Origin: Vibrio gangliei
Lineage (GTDB): Bacteria; Pseudomonadota; Gammaproteobacteria; Enterobacterales; Vibrionaceae
Direction: 5' to 3'
Assembly (NCBI RefSeq): GCF_026001925.1
Contig: NZ_AP021870.1
Location: 496,001-560,000 of the forward strand
DNA: 64,000 bases
This document shows, one piece after another, positions 56,367 to 64,000 of this stretch (the first letter of the stretch is position 1; the number at the start of each line of letters is the position of its first letter). The position numbers and the translations under genes are program-made. The notes under the pieces were generated by a model. That model was not told the DNA's origin and made no database searches. It saw nothing but the letters and a program-made list of their open reading frames with translations.

Positions 56367-56506
56367 TATACCCTAAATAATTGGAGTTGTAGCAAGGCGA
56401 CAAGTTCATGAGACCCCATGAGTGTAGTTTGCCTACAACTTCTTTTTGAAAAGAAATAGGGGTGAATGAAGTCAACGAAGCTACAACTTCAAGTATGACG
56501 GGTATA
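56367..56506. repeat. ERIC-like palindromic element between nrdD and nrdG
   Basis: This 140-bp element begins TATACCC and ends GGGTATA. Near its ends TTGGAGTTGTAGC pairs with the complement of GCTACAACTTCAA at equal distances. Inner segments (GACCCCATGAG and AATAGGGGTGAA) recall the ERIC/IRU core. It probably folds into a long hairpin in the nrdDG transcript. Assignment to ERIC is by memory of the consensus. Confidence 0.7.
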
Positions 56507-56507
56507 G

Positions 56508-58646
56508 TTATAAATGCTTTACGCGACGCTTCACTTCTTCCTGCTTACCATCATTAAATGGACGCGCATCAGGGCTACCTAAATAACCACATACGCGGCG
56601 CGTTACCGAGACTTTACTTGAATCGTGATTTCCACATTTCGGGCATGTAAAACCTTTACTGGTACATTCAAACTCGCCGTTGTAACCACATTCGTAACAT
56701 TCATCAATCGGGGTATTGGTACCGTAATATGGCACGCGACTGTAACTGTAGTCCCATACGTTTTCTAATGCTTCGATATTATGCTGCATGTTCGGGAACT
56801 CGCCGTAACAAATGAAGCCGCCGCTTGAAATTTCGGGATATGGCATTTCAAAGTCGATTTTATCGTATGGCGTGACTTTCTTTTGCACATCAAGGTGGAA
56901 ACTGTTGGTGTAGTAACCTTTGTCAGTCACGCCTTCAATCACACCAAATTGTTTTGCATCTAAACGGCAGAATCGATTACATAGGTTTTCACTTGGTGTG
57001 CCGTATAAACTAAACGCATAACCTGTTTCTTTCATCCAGTCTTCAACGTGCTTTTTCATGAAATCAATGATCTTAATGGCTTTTAAACGCAAGGTTTCAT
57101 CATCGTAGACATGTTTTTCAGTACCGAATAATGCGCATACGGTCTCATGAATGCCAATGTAACCCAGCGAAATTGAAGCACGGCCATGTTTGAATATGTC
57201 AGCAATATTGTCATCTGCTTTTAAGCGAACGCCACACGCACCTTCCATATATAAAATTGGAGCAACACGCGCTTTCACGTTCTCTAAACGGTTAATACGC
57301 GTATCCAGTGCACGACGAGCTAAATGCAGCTTCTCTTTTAAAATCTCGTAGAAACGGTTTTCATCACCCTGCGCTTCAATCGCCACACGTGGTAAATTCA
57401 GACTCACCACACCCAGGTTGTTACGGCCATCGTGGATCAGCTCACCATTTTCTTCATACGGATTCAAGAAGCTACGGCACCCCATTGGGGTTTTGAATGA
57501 ACCCGTCACTTCCACAACCTTGTCGTAGTTCAAAATATCTGGGTACATACGTTTTGAAGCACACTCAAGTGCTAACTGCTTAATGTCGTAATGTGGATCG
57601 CTTGGTTTATGGTTTAAGCCATCACGAATCGCGAAGACCAATTTGGGGAAAACCGCCGTTTTACGATTTTTACCTAAACCAGCAATACGGTTACGTAAGA
57701 TAGACTCTTGAATTAACTTACACGCCCAAGACTCACCTAGACCAAAACCAAAGGTCACAAATGGGGTTTGACCATTCGCTGTATGCAGTGTGTTCACTTC
57801 ATATTCAAGTGACTGAAATGCGTCATAACACTCTTTTTCAGTTTGCTTACGCGCAAATTCTTGTGGGTTGGGAATGTCCCACTCTTGTGCCAATTTCAAT
57901 TGCTTTTGGTGGCTAGCAAGTACATAAGGTTCTAGGATTTCATCAATGCGGTTGATGGTGGTTCCGCCGTAGATGTGGCTCGCGACTTGGGCAATGATTT
58001 GTGCGGTTACCGCTGTCGCCGTTGAAATTGACTTAGGGGTGTCGATTTCCGCATTGCCCATTTTAAAGCCACGAGTCAGCATGCCTTTTAAATCAATCAG
58101 CATGCAGTTAAACATTGGGAAAAATGGCGCGTAATCTAAATCATGGTAGTGGAGATCACCCGATTCATGAGCGTGTACGATATCACGTGGCAAAATGTGT
58201 TGTTTCGCATAATGTTTAGCCACGATACCCGCAAGTAAGTCACGCTGAGTTGGGATCACTTTGCCATCTTTATTGGCATTTTCATTAAGAAGATCCGTGT
58301 TGTTTTGTTCAATTAAGCCTTCAATTTCACGTGTTAATGCGCTCGATTTCTCACGAGCAATATCACGATCATGGCGGTATTCAATATAGTGACGAGCGAG
58401 TGATTTGTACTCACCTTGCATCAAATAGTTTTCCACCATCGTCTGAATATCTTGGATATGAATACCATCAGGAAAATCAGTTTGAGTCTCTGTCAAACGT
58501 TGTTCAACACAGTCGGCTAATTGTTGGGCATATTCTTTCAACTTTTCATCAACCGTTTCCGCCGCACTCAGTACCGCAGCAACAATACGATCTTGCTGAA
58601 ACAAGGCTTTTGAGCCATCCCTTTTCATAACAATTAATTGACTCAT
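56508..58646 (-). CDS. nrdD: Anaerobic ribonucleoside-triphosphate reductase NrdD
   Basis: NrdD makes dNTPs without oxygen using a glycyl radical. The 712-aa protein (E. coli has 712) shows an N-terminal ATP-cone (MKRDGSKALFQQDRIVAAVL), a zinc site CYECGYN...CPKCGNH and the glycyl-radical motif RRVCGYLGSPDARPF. I chose the ATG at 58646 (MSQLIVMKRDG), preceded by AAGGTTAGG; the frame open to 58718 is upstream leader. A perfect FNR box lies about 100 bp upstream. Confidence 0.97.
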   Translation of the reverse strand: MSQLIVMKRDGSKALFQQDRIVAAVLSAAETVDEKLKEYAQQLADCVEQRLTETQTDFPDGIHIQDIQTMVENYLMQGEYKSLARHYIEYRHDRDIAREKSSALTREIEGLIEQNNTDLLNENANKDGKVIPTQRDLLAGIVAKHYAKQHILPRDIVHAHESGDLHYHDLDYAPFFPMFNCMLIDLKGMLTRGFKMGNAEIDTPKSISTATAVTAQIIAQVASHIYGGTTINRIDEILEPYVLASHQKQLKLAQEWDIPNPQEFARKQTEKECYDAFQSLEYEVNTLHTANGQTPFVTFGFGLGESWACKLIQESILRNRIAGLGKNRKTAVFPKLVFAIRDGLNHKPSDPHYDIKQLALECASKRMYPDILNYDKVVEVTGSFKTPMGCRSFLNPYEENGELIHDGRNNLGVVSLNLPRVAIEAQGDENRFYEILKEKLHLARRALDTRINRLENVKARVAPILYMEGACGVRLKADDNIADIFKHGRASISLGYIGIHETVCALFGTEKHVYDDETLRLKAIKIIDFMKKHVEDWMKETGYAFSLYGTPSENLCNRFCRLDAKQFGVIEGVTDKGYYTNSFHLDVQKKVTPYDKIDFEMPYPEISSGGFICYGEFPNMQHNIEALENVWDYSYSRVPYYGTNTPIDECYECGYNGEFECTSKGFTCPKCGNHDSSKVSVTRRVCGYLGSPDARPFNDGKQEEVKRRVKHL

Positions 58647-58743
58647 CCTAACCTTGCCTCCAAAAAATATCCATGATATAGACAAAAAACACGTAACTAA
58701 CACTACATATTGTGCCATTATCGGTTTTCTTCACCATGCAATA

Positions 58744-58757
58744 TTGATCTAAATCAA
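58744..58757. promoter_or_regulatory. FNR box upstream of nrdDG
   Basis: TTGATCTAAATCAA matches TTGAT-N4-ATCAA fully. Its centre is about 104 bp before the nrdD start, suitable for activation with a leader of about 60 bp. FNR activation of nrdDG is established in E. coli. Confidence 0.88.
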
Positions 58758-58914
58758 GAGATCCCAGAGGAGTAAAAAGATCTTTTTTTGCAAGCATTTT
58801 CGCTCACAATTTTGCAAGTTATGTGTGAAATAAAACCGCACAATCATCTAGCTATGTTAAATTTTGCGTAGACTTTAAAAACATTATTTACGTAATTGTG
58901 AGGACGTATCACAA

Positions 58915-59811
58915 ATGAAAAGGACTTCGAAAATATGGCATTATTTGTGCCTTTTAGGCTTATTATCCGCCCCTGTTTTTGCTGATTCGATCAAAGTTGC
59001 GACCTGGAATATCGAATGGCTCACCACGTCACCAATTCACTCTATTAAAGAAAGTAAACGCAGCAACCAAGATTTCAGCTTACTCAATGCCAAATTTCAT
59101 CAAATCGCACCTGATGTCTTAGCGTTTCAGGAAGTCGGCTCTAAAGATGCGATAGAAAAAGTCGTAGGCCCATTTTACCGCGTTTACTTATCTGACCGTT
59201 CTAAGGCTTCTAACCGAGATCATCAATTTGACGATCTTAATCAATACACAGGTTTTGCGGTATCGACTGACTGGCAAGTTAAAGATCCTCGTGATATTGA
59301 ATTGTCACCGAATTCCAAGTTGCGTTTTGCTAGCTATATTATTTTGCAAAAAACAGGCGAACCCGATGTCCACTTACTATCCGTTCACCTTAAACACGGA
59401 TGTGCTGCAGCGAAGAAAAGCTCACGCTCTTGCCGCCAATTGGAACAACAAGGTCAAGCTTTAAATCAGTGGATGAAGCAAAGAGTGGCTGATGAACAGG
59501 CTTTTATTGTGATGGGGGATTTTAATCATAACTTATCATTCCATAATGATTGGCTATGGCGACGGATACAACAAGGGATAGAAAACAAGATAGAACTGAT
59601 CACGGAAACGACGCCCGCACTTTGCCAAGTTAAATCGAATCGAGATCCAAATCGCTTATACCGTTACCCGCAACTGATTGATCACATCATTATCAGTAAA
59701 CCTAGCCGCGGCCAAGAAGCAAAACAAGTGTTGTTTACGCGTGAAGAAGCCCTTTATCACCACTTAAGCGATCATTGTCCAGTGGTGAGTCAGGTAGAAG
59801 TGAGATTGTGA
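58915..59811 (+). CDS. Exported endonuclease/exonuclease/phosphatase-family protein
   Basis: The 298-aa protein has a signal peptide (WHYLCLLGLLSAPVFA) and the EEP fold: TWNIEWL, the metal Glu in FQEVGS, VHLKHGC, GDFNHNL, the Asp-His pair in LIDHIIIS and SDHCPV. It could be an extracellular nuclease used in phosphate or DNA acquisition, or a phosphodiesterase. It is divergent from nrdD across 268 bp that hold the FNR box. Confidence 0.82.
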   Translation: MKRTSKIWHYLCLLGLLSAPVFADSIKVATWNIEWLTTSPIHSIKESKRSNQDFSLLNAKFHQIAPDVLAFQEVGSKDAIEKVVGPFYRVYLSDRSKASNRDHQFDDLNQYTGFAVSTDWQVKDPRDIELSPNSKLRFASYIILQKTGEPDVHLLSVHLKHGCAAAKKSSRSCRQLEQQGQALNQWMKQRVADEQAFIVMGDFNHNLSFHNDWLWRRIQQGIENKIELITETTPALCQVKSNRDPNRLYRYPQLIDHIIISKPSRGQEAKQVLFTREEALYHHLSDHCPVVSQVEVRL

Positions 59812-59818
59812 TCCGCAG

Positions 59819-59852
59819 GCGAGATTCATTTCGATAAACGGATTCGAATCTC
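59819..59852 (+). terminator. Hairpin after the EEP-family gene
   Basis: GCGAGATTC (just after the stop) and GAATCTCG form an 8-bp stem with a loop of about 17 bases; only a weak T-run follows, so termination is uncertain. Confidence 0.35.
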
Positions 59853-59906
59853 GTACGCTATGCTTTTTGTTACCCTGATTTCGTTACCCGACAAAGATTA
59901 ACAAAA

Positions 59907-61370
59907 TTAACCTCGGCTCACGCCCCCTACTTTCGCCAAAGCTATTGGGTATTGTCTTTGCTCAGCAAGTTCACAGGCCGTTTGTACAATTTGTTCGGAG
60001 TCCAAATTACCCGATACAAATTTTGGTTCGACATTGCTACCTTCAAGCCAGCCTTTTTCACGCAAATCAGATTCAATTTGTATTGCGGCTTCTAATGCTG
60101 AAGAGGCTTTAACAATTTCCATACGCGCATAATTATCACCAGCAAACGAAACACTAGCTGCACGTAACGTGATATCGGTACCTGGGATCTGTTGCGCTCC
60201 AAATAATGGTTTTCCACCTAAAGAGGCAGAGGCAAAACTTGGGATAAATTGTGCCATGTGTTGAATGGCTTTCTGAGTCCGGTCTGCTTGCTGCTGCTCT
60301 GTCCACCCGTGAATGATTTTATTGACGAGATAATCAGGTAGCTTGGGCTGTGAGCTTTCTGCTGTCGACGTTGCTACGCCATCTTCAAATAAGGTGATGT
60401 CTTCTGTCATGCCATGCAGTTGAAAATAGCCATCTGGATAAGGTGTCAGTTGCGCCATACCCTGCGGCGTTCCGCGTTCACCATGAAAAATTACTTCTGG
60501 CCACAACGCACTGCCTTGTGACCAATGAGTTACATAAGCCGCTTTAAATTCAACTAAACGTGAACGAGGTGCATTAACCCAATCATCAACGACTCCAGTT
60601 TGATAACCAGAGGCATTAATCAAATAGTCAACATCAATACTTGATGAATTGGATTGGTTTTCAGATAGGCTCGAAGCGTCATACGGTTGGAAATCGATTT
60701 GCCACTGCGGGCCTTTCTTATTCACACCGGTAACTTGAGTTTGTGTGTAAACCTGACAATTGGGTAATTGTTGCAGCGCTAATTTCACCGTAGCCGATAA
60801 GCGGAATACACTGAGCCCATATTCTTGCACGAGAACAACGGGAAACTTCAAGGTGTTCAAATCTACATTACGAGCAAAGGGGATCATCCACTCATCGAGG
60901 CTTTGCTCTGTTAACGTATTTGGTTCTGGCTCATTAAGTAAAGCTAGCGCCTCTAAATCTGACTTAGAATAAAGCTTGTAATAGTGAGAAGGCTCCCCTA
61001 ATACTTGGTTCGATGCATCTTCTTTAACCAAATCAGAATAGGTTTGGCGAATCACTTGCAAACGAGGCAATAACTCTTCTGGTTGTCCCTTGTCTTGAAT
61101 CGGTACCGCTATCACCGTGGGACGCACATTCATGGTGTGTTTGTATAACTTAACCGTTTCTATCGATTCTTTCAGTAATTGCACACACTGCTGCTGAGAA
61201 ATCTCACGGTACAAGTTCCCACCCGCATGTAAATGACAGATTGGTGGACCATCAACCAGGCTTTGCCCACGTTCAAAGATGGATACATGGAAACCAAGTT
61301 CAGCAAAATGCAGCGCTGCTGTTGAGCCTGCAATACCACCGCCAATAATACCAATATGGGGAGAACTCAT
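59907..61370 (-). CDS. FAD-dependent oxidoreductase, function unknown
   Basis: The 487-aa protein has an N-terminal dinucleotide-binding motif IGIIGGGIAGSTAALHFAELG (residues 6-26) and a second ribose-contacting Glu in IFERG; a later segment FAGDNYARMEIVKASSALEAA resembles an FAD-binding closing motif. The motif CHLHAGGNLYREI after the first domain is distinctive. It belongs to the broad DAO/FAD oxidoreductase group; the substrate is unknown. It is monocistronic, with a 416-bp unusual region upstream. Confidence 0.78.
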   Translation of the reverse strand: MSSPHIGIIGGGIAGSTAALHFAELGFHVSIFERGQSLVDGPPICHLHAGGNLYREISQQQCVQLLKESIETVKLYKHTMNVRPTVIAVPIQDKGQPEELLPRLQVIRQTYSDLVKEDASNQVLGEPSHYYKLYSKSDLEALALLNEPEPNTLTEQSLDEWMIPFARNVDLNTLKFPVVLVQEYGLSVFRLSATVKLALQQLPNCQVYTQTQVTGVNKKGPQWQIDFQPYDASSLSENQSNSSSIDVDYLINASGYQTGVVDDWVNAPRSRLVEFKAAYVTHWSQGSALWPEVIFHGERGTPQGMAQLTPYPDGYFQLHGMTEDITLFEDGVATSTAESSQPKLPDYLVNKIIHGWTEQQQADRTQKAIQHMAQFIPSFASASLGGKPLFGAQQIPGTDITLRAASVSFAGDNYARMEIVKASSALEAAIQIESDLREKGWLEGSNVEPKFVSGNLDSEQIVQTACELAEQRQYPIALAKVGGVSRG

Positions 61371-61786
61371 GTGTGCTTACTATTTCCTACTGCAAAATAA
61401 ACAAAACAGGTAATCGTTATACCTAAAAGTACGACTTACGACTAAAGTCTTACCTTAATACCCTACCATTTTACTCAAATATTTCGAGCAAAAAATGAAA
61501 CCTTTTGGTTCAAGTGTCTAAAAATTCACTCAATTGTACGGTCAAAATTAAACTCAATCAGAATTTGGTCGCTACTCAAGTTTCGAGCATTTTTCAATCA
61601 AATTTAGCGAAAAAAAATGACAAAAAATTCTTGACTCAATCTATTCACTTTCACGCTAAAAAGCGGTTGTGAATAAACAAATTTCGCTATCTAAATACTG
61701 TTGCGGCCTACAAGCGAATCAAGCTGTTTTTACAATTAAGTTATCCCGATATTTATCCACTGATTTTGTGGATAACTTGGAAAAAG
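61371..61786. other. 416-bp non-coding region with DnaA-box cluster and ACTCAA repeats
   Basis: There is no ORF with a start site. Five same-strand ACTCAA motifs begin at 61473, 61528, 61552, 61574 and 61634; two of them are followed 3 or 1 bases later by TTTCGAGCA (61482 and 61581). DnaA-type boxes are TTATTCACA (minus, 61668-61676), TTATCCACT (plus, 61753-61761) and TTATCCACA (minus, 61767-61775). One more TTATTCACA (plus, 61800-61808) lies just inside the ybbP end. The stretch is AT-rich (GCGAAAAAAAATGACAAAAAATTC). The layout resembles a replication-control or DnaA-titration site, or a complex promoter for the FAD oxidoreductase gene. Confidence 0.6.
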
Positions 61787-64000
61787 TCAGCCATTCACTT
61801 TATTCACAGGGATAAGTAACTGCTTAATCAATGTCTTTAACACCAGTGCCAGAGTCACAAATGCCAGCAATGGCAAAGCAATCCACAAGGTATAATGCAG
61901 CGTTGGATCAAGCTCGAACCCCCATTTCATCAGGCTAGCCACACTGGCTTCAGCACCGAAGCTCGCCACAAGGCCAGCAATCAGAGCCATAATGCCATAT
62001 TCATACCAAACCGTTTTGCTAATGCGCTTTTTACTCGCGCCTAAGGTACGGTACAAGCGAATTTCATCTTGTCGTTGGGATAAACTTAAACGTAATAATG
62101 TGAATATCAGCAACATGCCGGCAATCACCGCTAACCCTGCCAGTAACGTTATCGACCATACAATTTGAGTCAATAACACTTGAACTTTACCTGCCATGGT
62201 TCTTAAATCCATAAGACTAACAGTAGGAAAATCTCTCGCCATCTGATTTAAAAAGGCATCGGCTTGCTGTTCATCACCCGTCGGCGCTTTAAAACTCACG
62301 AGCCAAGTTCCTGGAATATCTTGCAGTACATCTGGCGTAAAGATGAAGTAAAAATTTGGCTTCATTTCGCGCCAATGTACTTTACGAATAGTGTTAATTT
62401 TGGCTTTAACCGATTGACTGCTGATCACAAAGGTCAGTTCATCACCAATTTTTAGCCCTAGATCATTTGCGACATCTGATTCAACAGAGACACTGCCCGC
62501 TTCTCCCCACGTACCTTGTAGAAGATCATTGGTTTCAGGTAAATGATCAGACCATGTGAAGTTCAACTCGCGTCGTAAAGAGTCACTGCTCTCTTCGCCA
62601 TTCTCTGCGTAGTCTTTCGCTTCAACCCCATTAATTTCCGTTAATCGACCACGAATAATCGGATAGGCTTCAGACCGAATCAAGTTTTGCCCATCAATGC
62701 GCTCTATGTACTGATCTTTTTCATACGGAGCGATATTAATGGCAAAGACATTCGGCGCATCTGGCGGCAATGTTTGTTGCCAATCACTCAATAGGTCGCT
62801 GCGAACTAACCAAATAATGGCAATCAACATCAGTGACAATGCTAATGACCCAAATTGAATACCGCTGGCAATCGAGGAACGATTAATGCGGCTCAATGCT
62901 AATTTTAATGCAGGCGATGCCGGCAACCATTGCATAGCACGCACTAAACCTAAGCTCACTCCTGCTAACACTAAGAACAAAACAACAATGCTCGCCAGTA
63001 CAATCCACACCAGCATATTACTGCCATACATGGCGAGTAATAATCCAAATGGTAATAAGATCAATAACCATGCTTTTCGAGGAATATTCGCTTGGCTTGG
63101 CTGCATAACCGATGCTGCTGAGGTATTAAGAAGACCGATTAATGGAATCCCTAATGCCGGTAGACCAATCGCCAAACACGTACCAACCGATAACAAAAAT
63201 GGCGTGCTGCCATAGCCAGGTAATGGTTCTGGCAAGACATCAGTTAATGGAATACGCAGCAAGATTTCCAGAATCACACCAATAATGGAGCCAAATACAA
63301 TACCAATCACAAACAAACTGCCAATTTGTAAGCTCAACCAACGTGATAACCAAGCTCGTTGAGCCCCTAAGCTTTTTAGCATCGCAATGGTCTGACGGCG
63401 GCTTGACACATAATGCTGACAAGTCAGAACCAAGGTTATGGCAGCCATGACAACCACAATCGCCACCGTTAAGGACAAATATTGCTTGGTTTTATTGAAC
63501 ACTTCCGCAGTGCGACTTTGCGAGTCCTCATCCACCCAGCGATCACTTGGCGTTAGTTCAACCGCTTGTTTCAATGTTTCTATTTGTGCGTCATCACCAT
63601 TAATGAACAGACGAAAGCTCACTCGACTACCGAGTTGAACCGCACCAGTTTTCTCGACATCCGACTGATTGATAAAAACACTAGGCATTTGTTGAAATGG
63701 ATTAAAAGATAAGCCCGGCTCTTGTAATACTTCGCCTGTGACCTTGAAATCTGCATCACCAATTGTGACATTGTCACCTATAGAAACTTGTAACTGTTGC
63801 ATGACTCTTGGTTCCAGCCATAACTCACCGTCTTTCACATGGGAAGACTGAGTATTACCAGATTGCAACAGCATTTCCCCACGCAAAGGATAAGCACTGT
63901 CTACTGCTTTCACAGTGACAAGTTGCATACTGTCATCACTAAACGCCATCGTAGCAAAACGCGTTAACGTTGCTGTTTCTACATTTTGCTGCGTTGCTAG
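61787..64000 (-). CDS. YbbP-like ABC transporter permease (partial, N-terminus off the right edge)
   Basis: The frame is open to the window edge, so at least 737 codons of the C-terminal part are present. It has periplasmic MacB-type segments (LWLEPRVMQQLQVSIGDNVTIGDADFKVTGE) and repeated FtsX permease blocks with four-helix sets (LTVAIVVVMAAITLVLTC...; LLALLLMYG-like; ITLLAGLAVIAGMLLIF). It matches YbbP, partner of the ATPase YbbA, in a family thought to extract lipids or lipoproteins from the inner membrane. The cognate ATPase gene would lie further right. Confidence 0.85.
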   Translation of the reverse strand, partial: LATQQNVETATLTRFATMAFSDDSMQLVTVKAVDSAYPLRGEMLLQSGNTQSSHVKDGELWLEPRVMQQLQVSIGDNVTIGDADFKVTGEVLQEPGLSFNPFQQMPSVFINQSDVEKTGAVQLGSRVSFRLFINGDDAQIETLKQAVELTPSDRWVDEDSQSRTAEVFNKTKQYLSLTVAIVVVMAAITLVLTCQHYVSSRRQTIAMLKSLGAQRAWLSRWLSLQIGSLFVIGIVFGSIIGVILEILLRIPLTDVLPEPLPGYGSTPFLLSVGTCLAIGLPALGIPLIGLLNTSAASVMQPSQANIPRKAWLLILLPFGLLLAMYGSNMLVWIVLASIVVLFLVLAGVSLGLVRAMQWLPASPALKLALSRINRSSIASGIQFGSLALSLMLIAIIWLVRSDLLSDWQQTLPPDAPNVFAINIAPYEKDQYIERIDGQNLIRSEAYPIIRGRLTEINGVEAKDYAENGEESSDSLRRELNFTWSDHLPETNDLLQGTWGEAGSVSVESDVANDLGLKIGDELTFVISSQSVKAKINTIRKVHWREMKPNFYFIFTPDVLQDIPGTWLVSFKAPTGDEQQADAFLNQMARDFPTVSLMDLRTMAGKVQVLLTQIVWSITLLAGLAVIAGMLLIFTLLRLSLSQRQDEIRLYRTLGASKKRISKTVWYEYGIMALIAGLVASFGAEASVASLMKWGFELDPTLHYTLWIALPLLAFVTLALVLKTLIKQLLIPVNKVNG

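Noticed and set aside
61371..61786. Calling this region a bona fide replication origin or crtS
   Set aside because: No rep gene lies nearby, and I cannot verify the crtS sequence from memory, so I report only the motifs.

Overview
The window reads as ordinary chromosomal DNA of a Vibrionaceae member, most likely a Vibrio. The basis is protein similarity and gene order that I recall from Vibrio cholerae: a potABCD, bax-like, ttcA, uspE, fnr, cco block, the VxrA/VxrB two-component system next to pntAB, and HlyU-family and solitary beta-barrel proteins typical of vibrios. I see no rRNA, tRNA, CRISPR array, prophage or complete insertion sequence.

Layout. 1-2155 is the N-terminal part of a membrane-anchored P-loop ATPase that runs off the left edge. 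2.4-11.1 kb holds the sirtuin cobB, the spermidine/putrescine importer potABCD, a three-gene unit (membrane protein, Bax-like glucosaminidase, DUF2987) and ttcA. 11.1-20.2 kb is a respiratory block read leftward: ccoNOQP (cbb3 oxidase), ccoH-ccoI-ccoS plus a TauE/SafE-like protein (oxidase maturation and copper handling), fnr with a perfect FNR box, and uspE. 20.4-24.7 kb has small envelope proteins (one looks like a free-standing TolA domain III), a DsbA-family protein, divergent maoP/hdfR and yoaH. 24.7-31.4 kb carries a DUF2861 protein, vxrB, vxrA, pntB, pntA and a HlyU-family protein. 31.5-34.7 kb has an outer-membrane barrel, selO and a conserved small acidic protein.

34.7-39.9 kb looks accessory. 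An aldo-keto reductase and a divergent LysR gene have both lost their 5' halves and are frameshifted. A palindromic repeat follows, then a racemase, a GST, a methyltransferase, a small membrane protein, mogA and a DUF2218 protein. 40-43.6 kb is an iron-uptake module: a TonB-dependent receptor behind a Fur box, a divergent PchR-like AraC regulator and ydhR. 43.7-47.7 kb encodes a probable glucosylglycerate synthesis and phosphorolysis operon (HAD phosphatase, GT81 synthase, GH13_18 phosphorylase), led by a 52-codon ORF that is easily missed. A second copy of the repeat comes next. 48.1-51.6 kb is modABC and modE with a ModE operator. 51.6-55.7 kb holds cobQ, a glyoxalase-family protein, a retropepsin-like lipoprotein and an aromatic aminotransferase. 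55.9-58.6 kb is nrdDG behind a perfect FNR box, with an ERIC-like palindrome between the two genes. 58.9-64 kb has a secreted endonuclease/exonuclease/phosphatase protein, an FAD oxidoreductase, a 416-bp non-coding stretch with clustered DnaA boxes and repeated ACTCAA motifs, and the C-terminal part of a YbbP-like permease.

Themes: low-oxygen metabolism under FNR (cbb3 oxidase maturation, anaerobic ribonucleotide reductase, molybdate uptake for molybdoenzymes), envelope stress and redox functions, and osmolyte and iron acquisition. The observations most worth a second look are the origin-like non-coding region at 61.4-61.8 kb, the two covarying copies of the structured repeat, the hidden small ORF in the glucosylglycerate operon, and the solitary TolA-III-like protein. 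All functional names come from sequence recognition without database searches.
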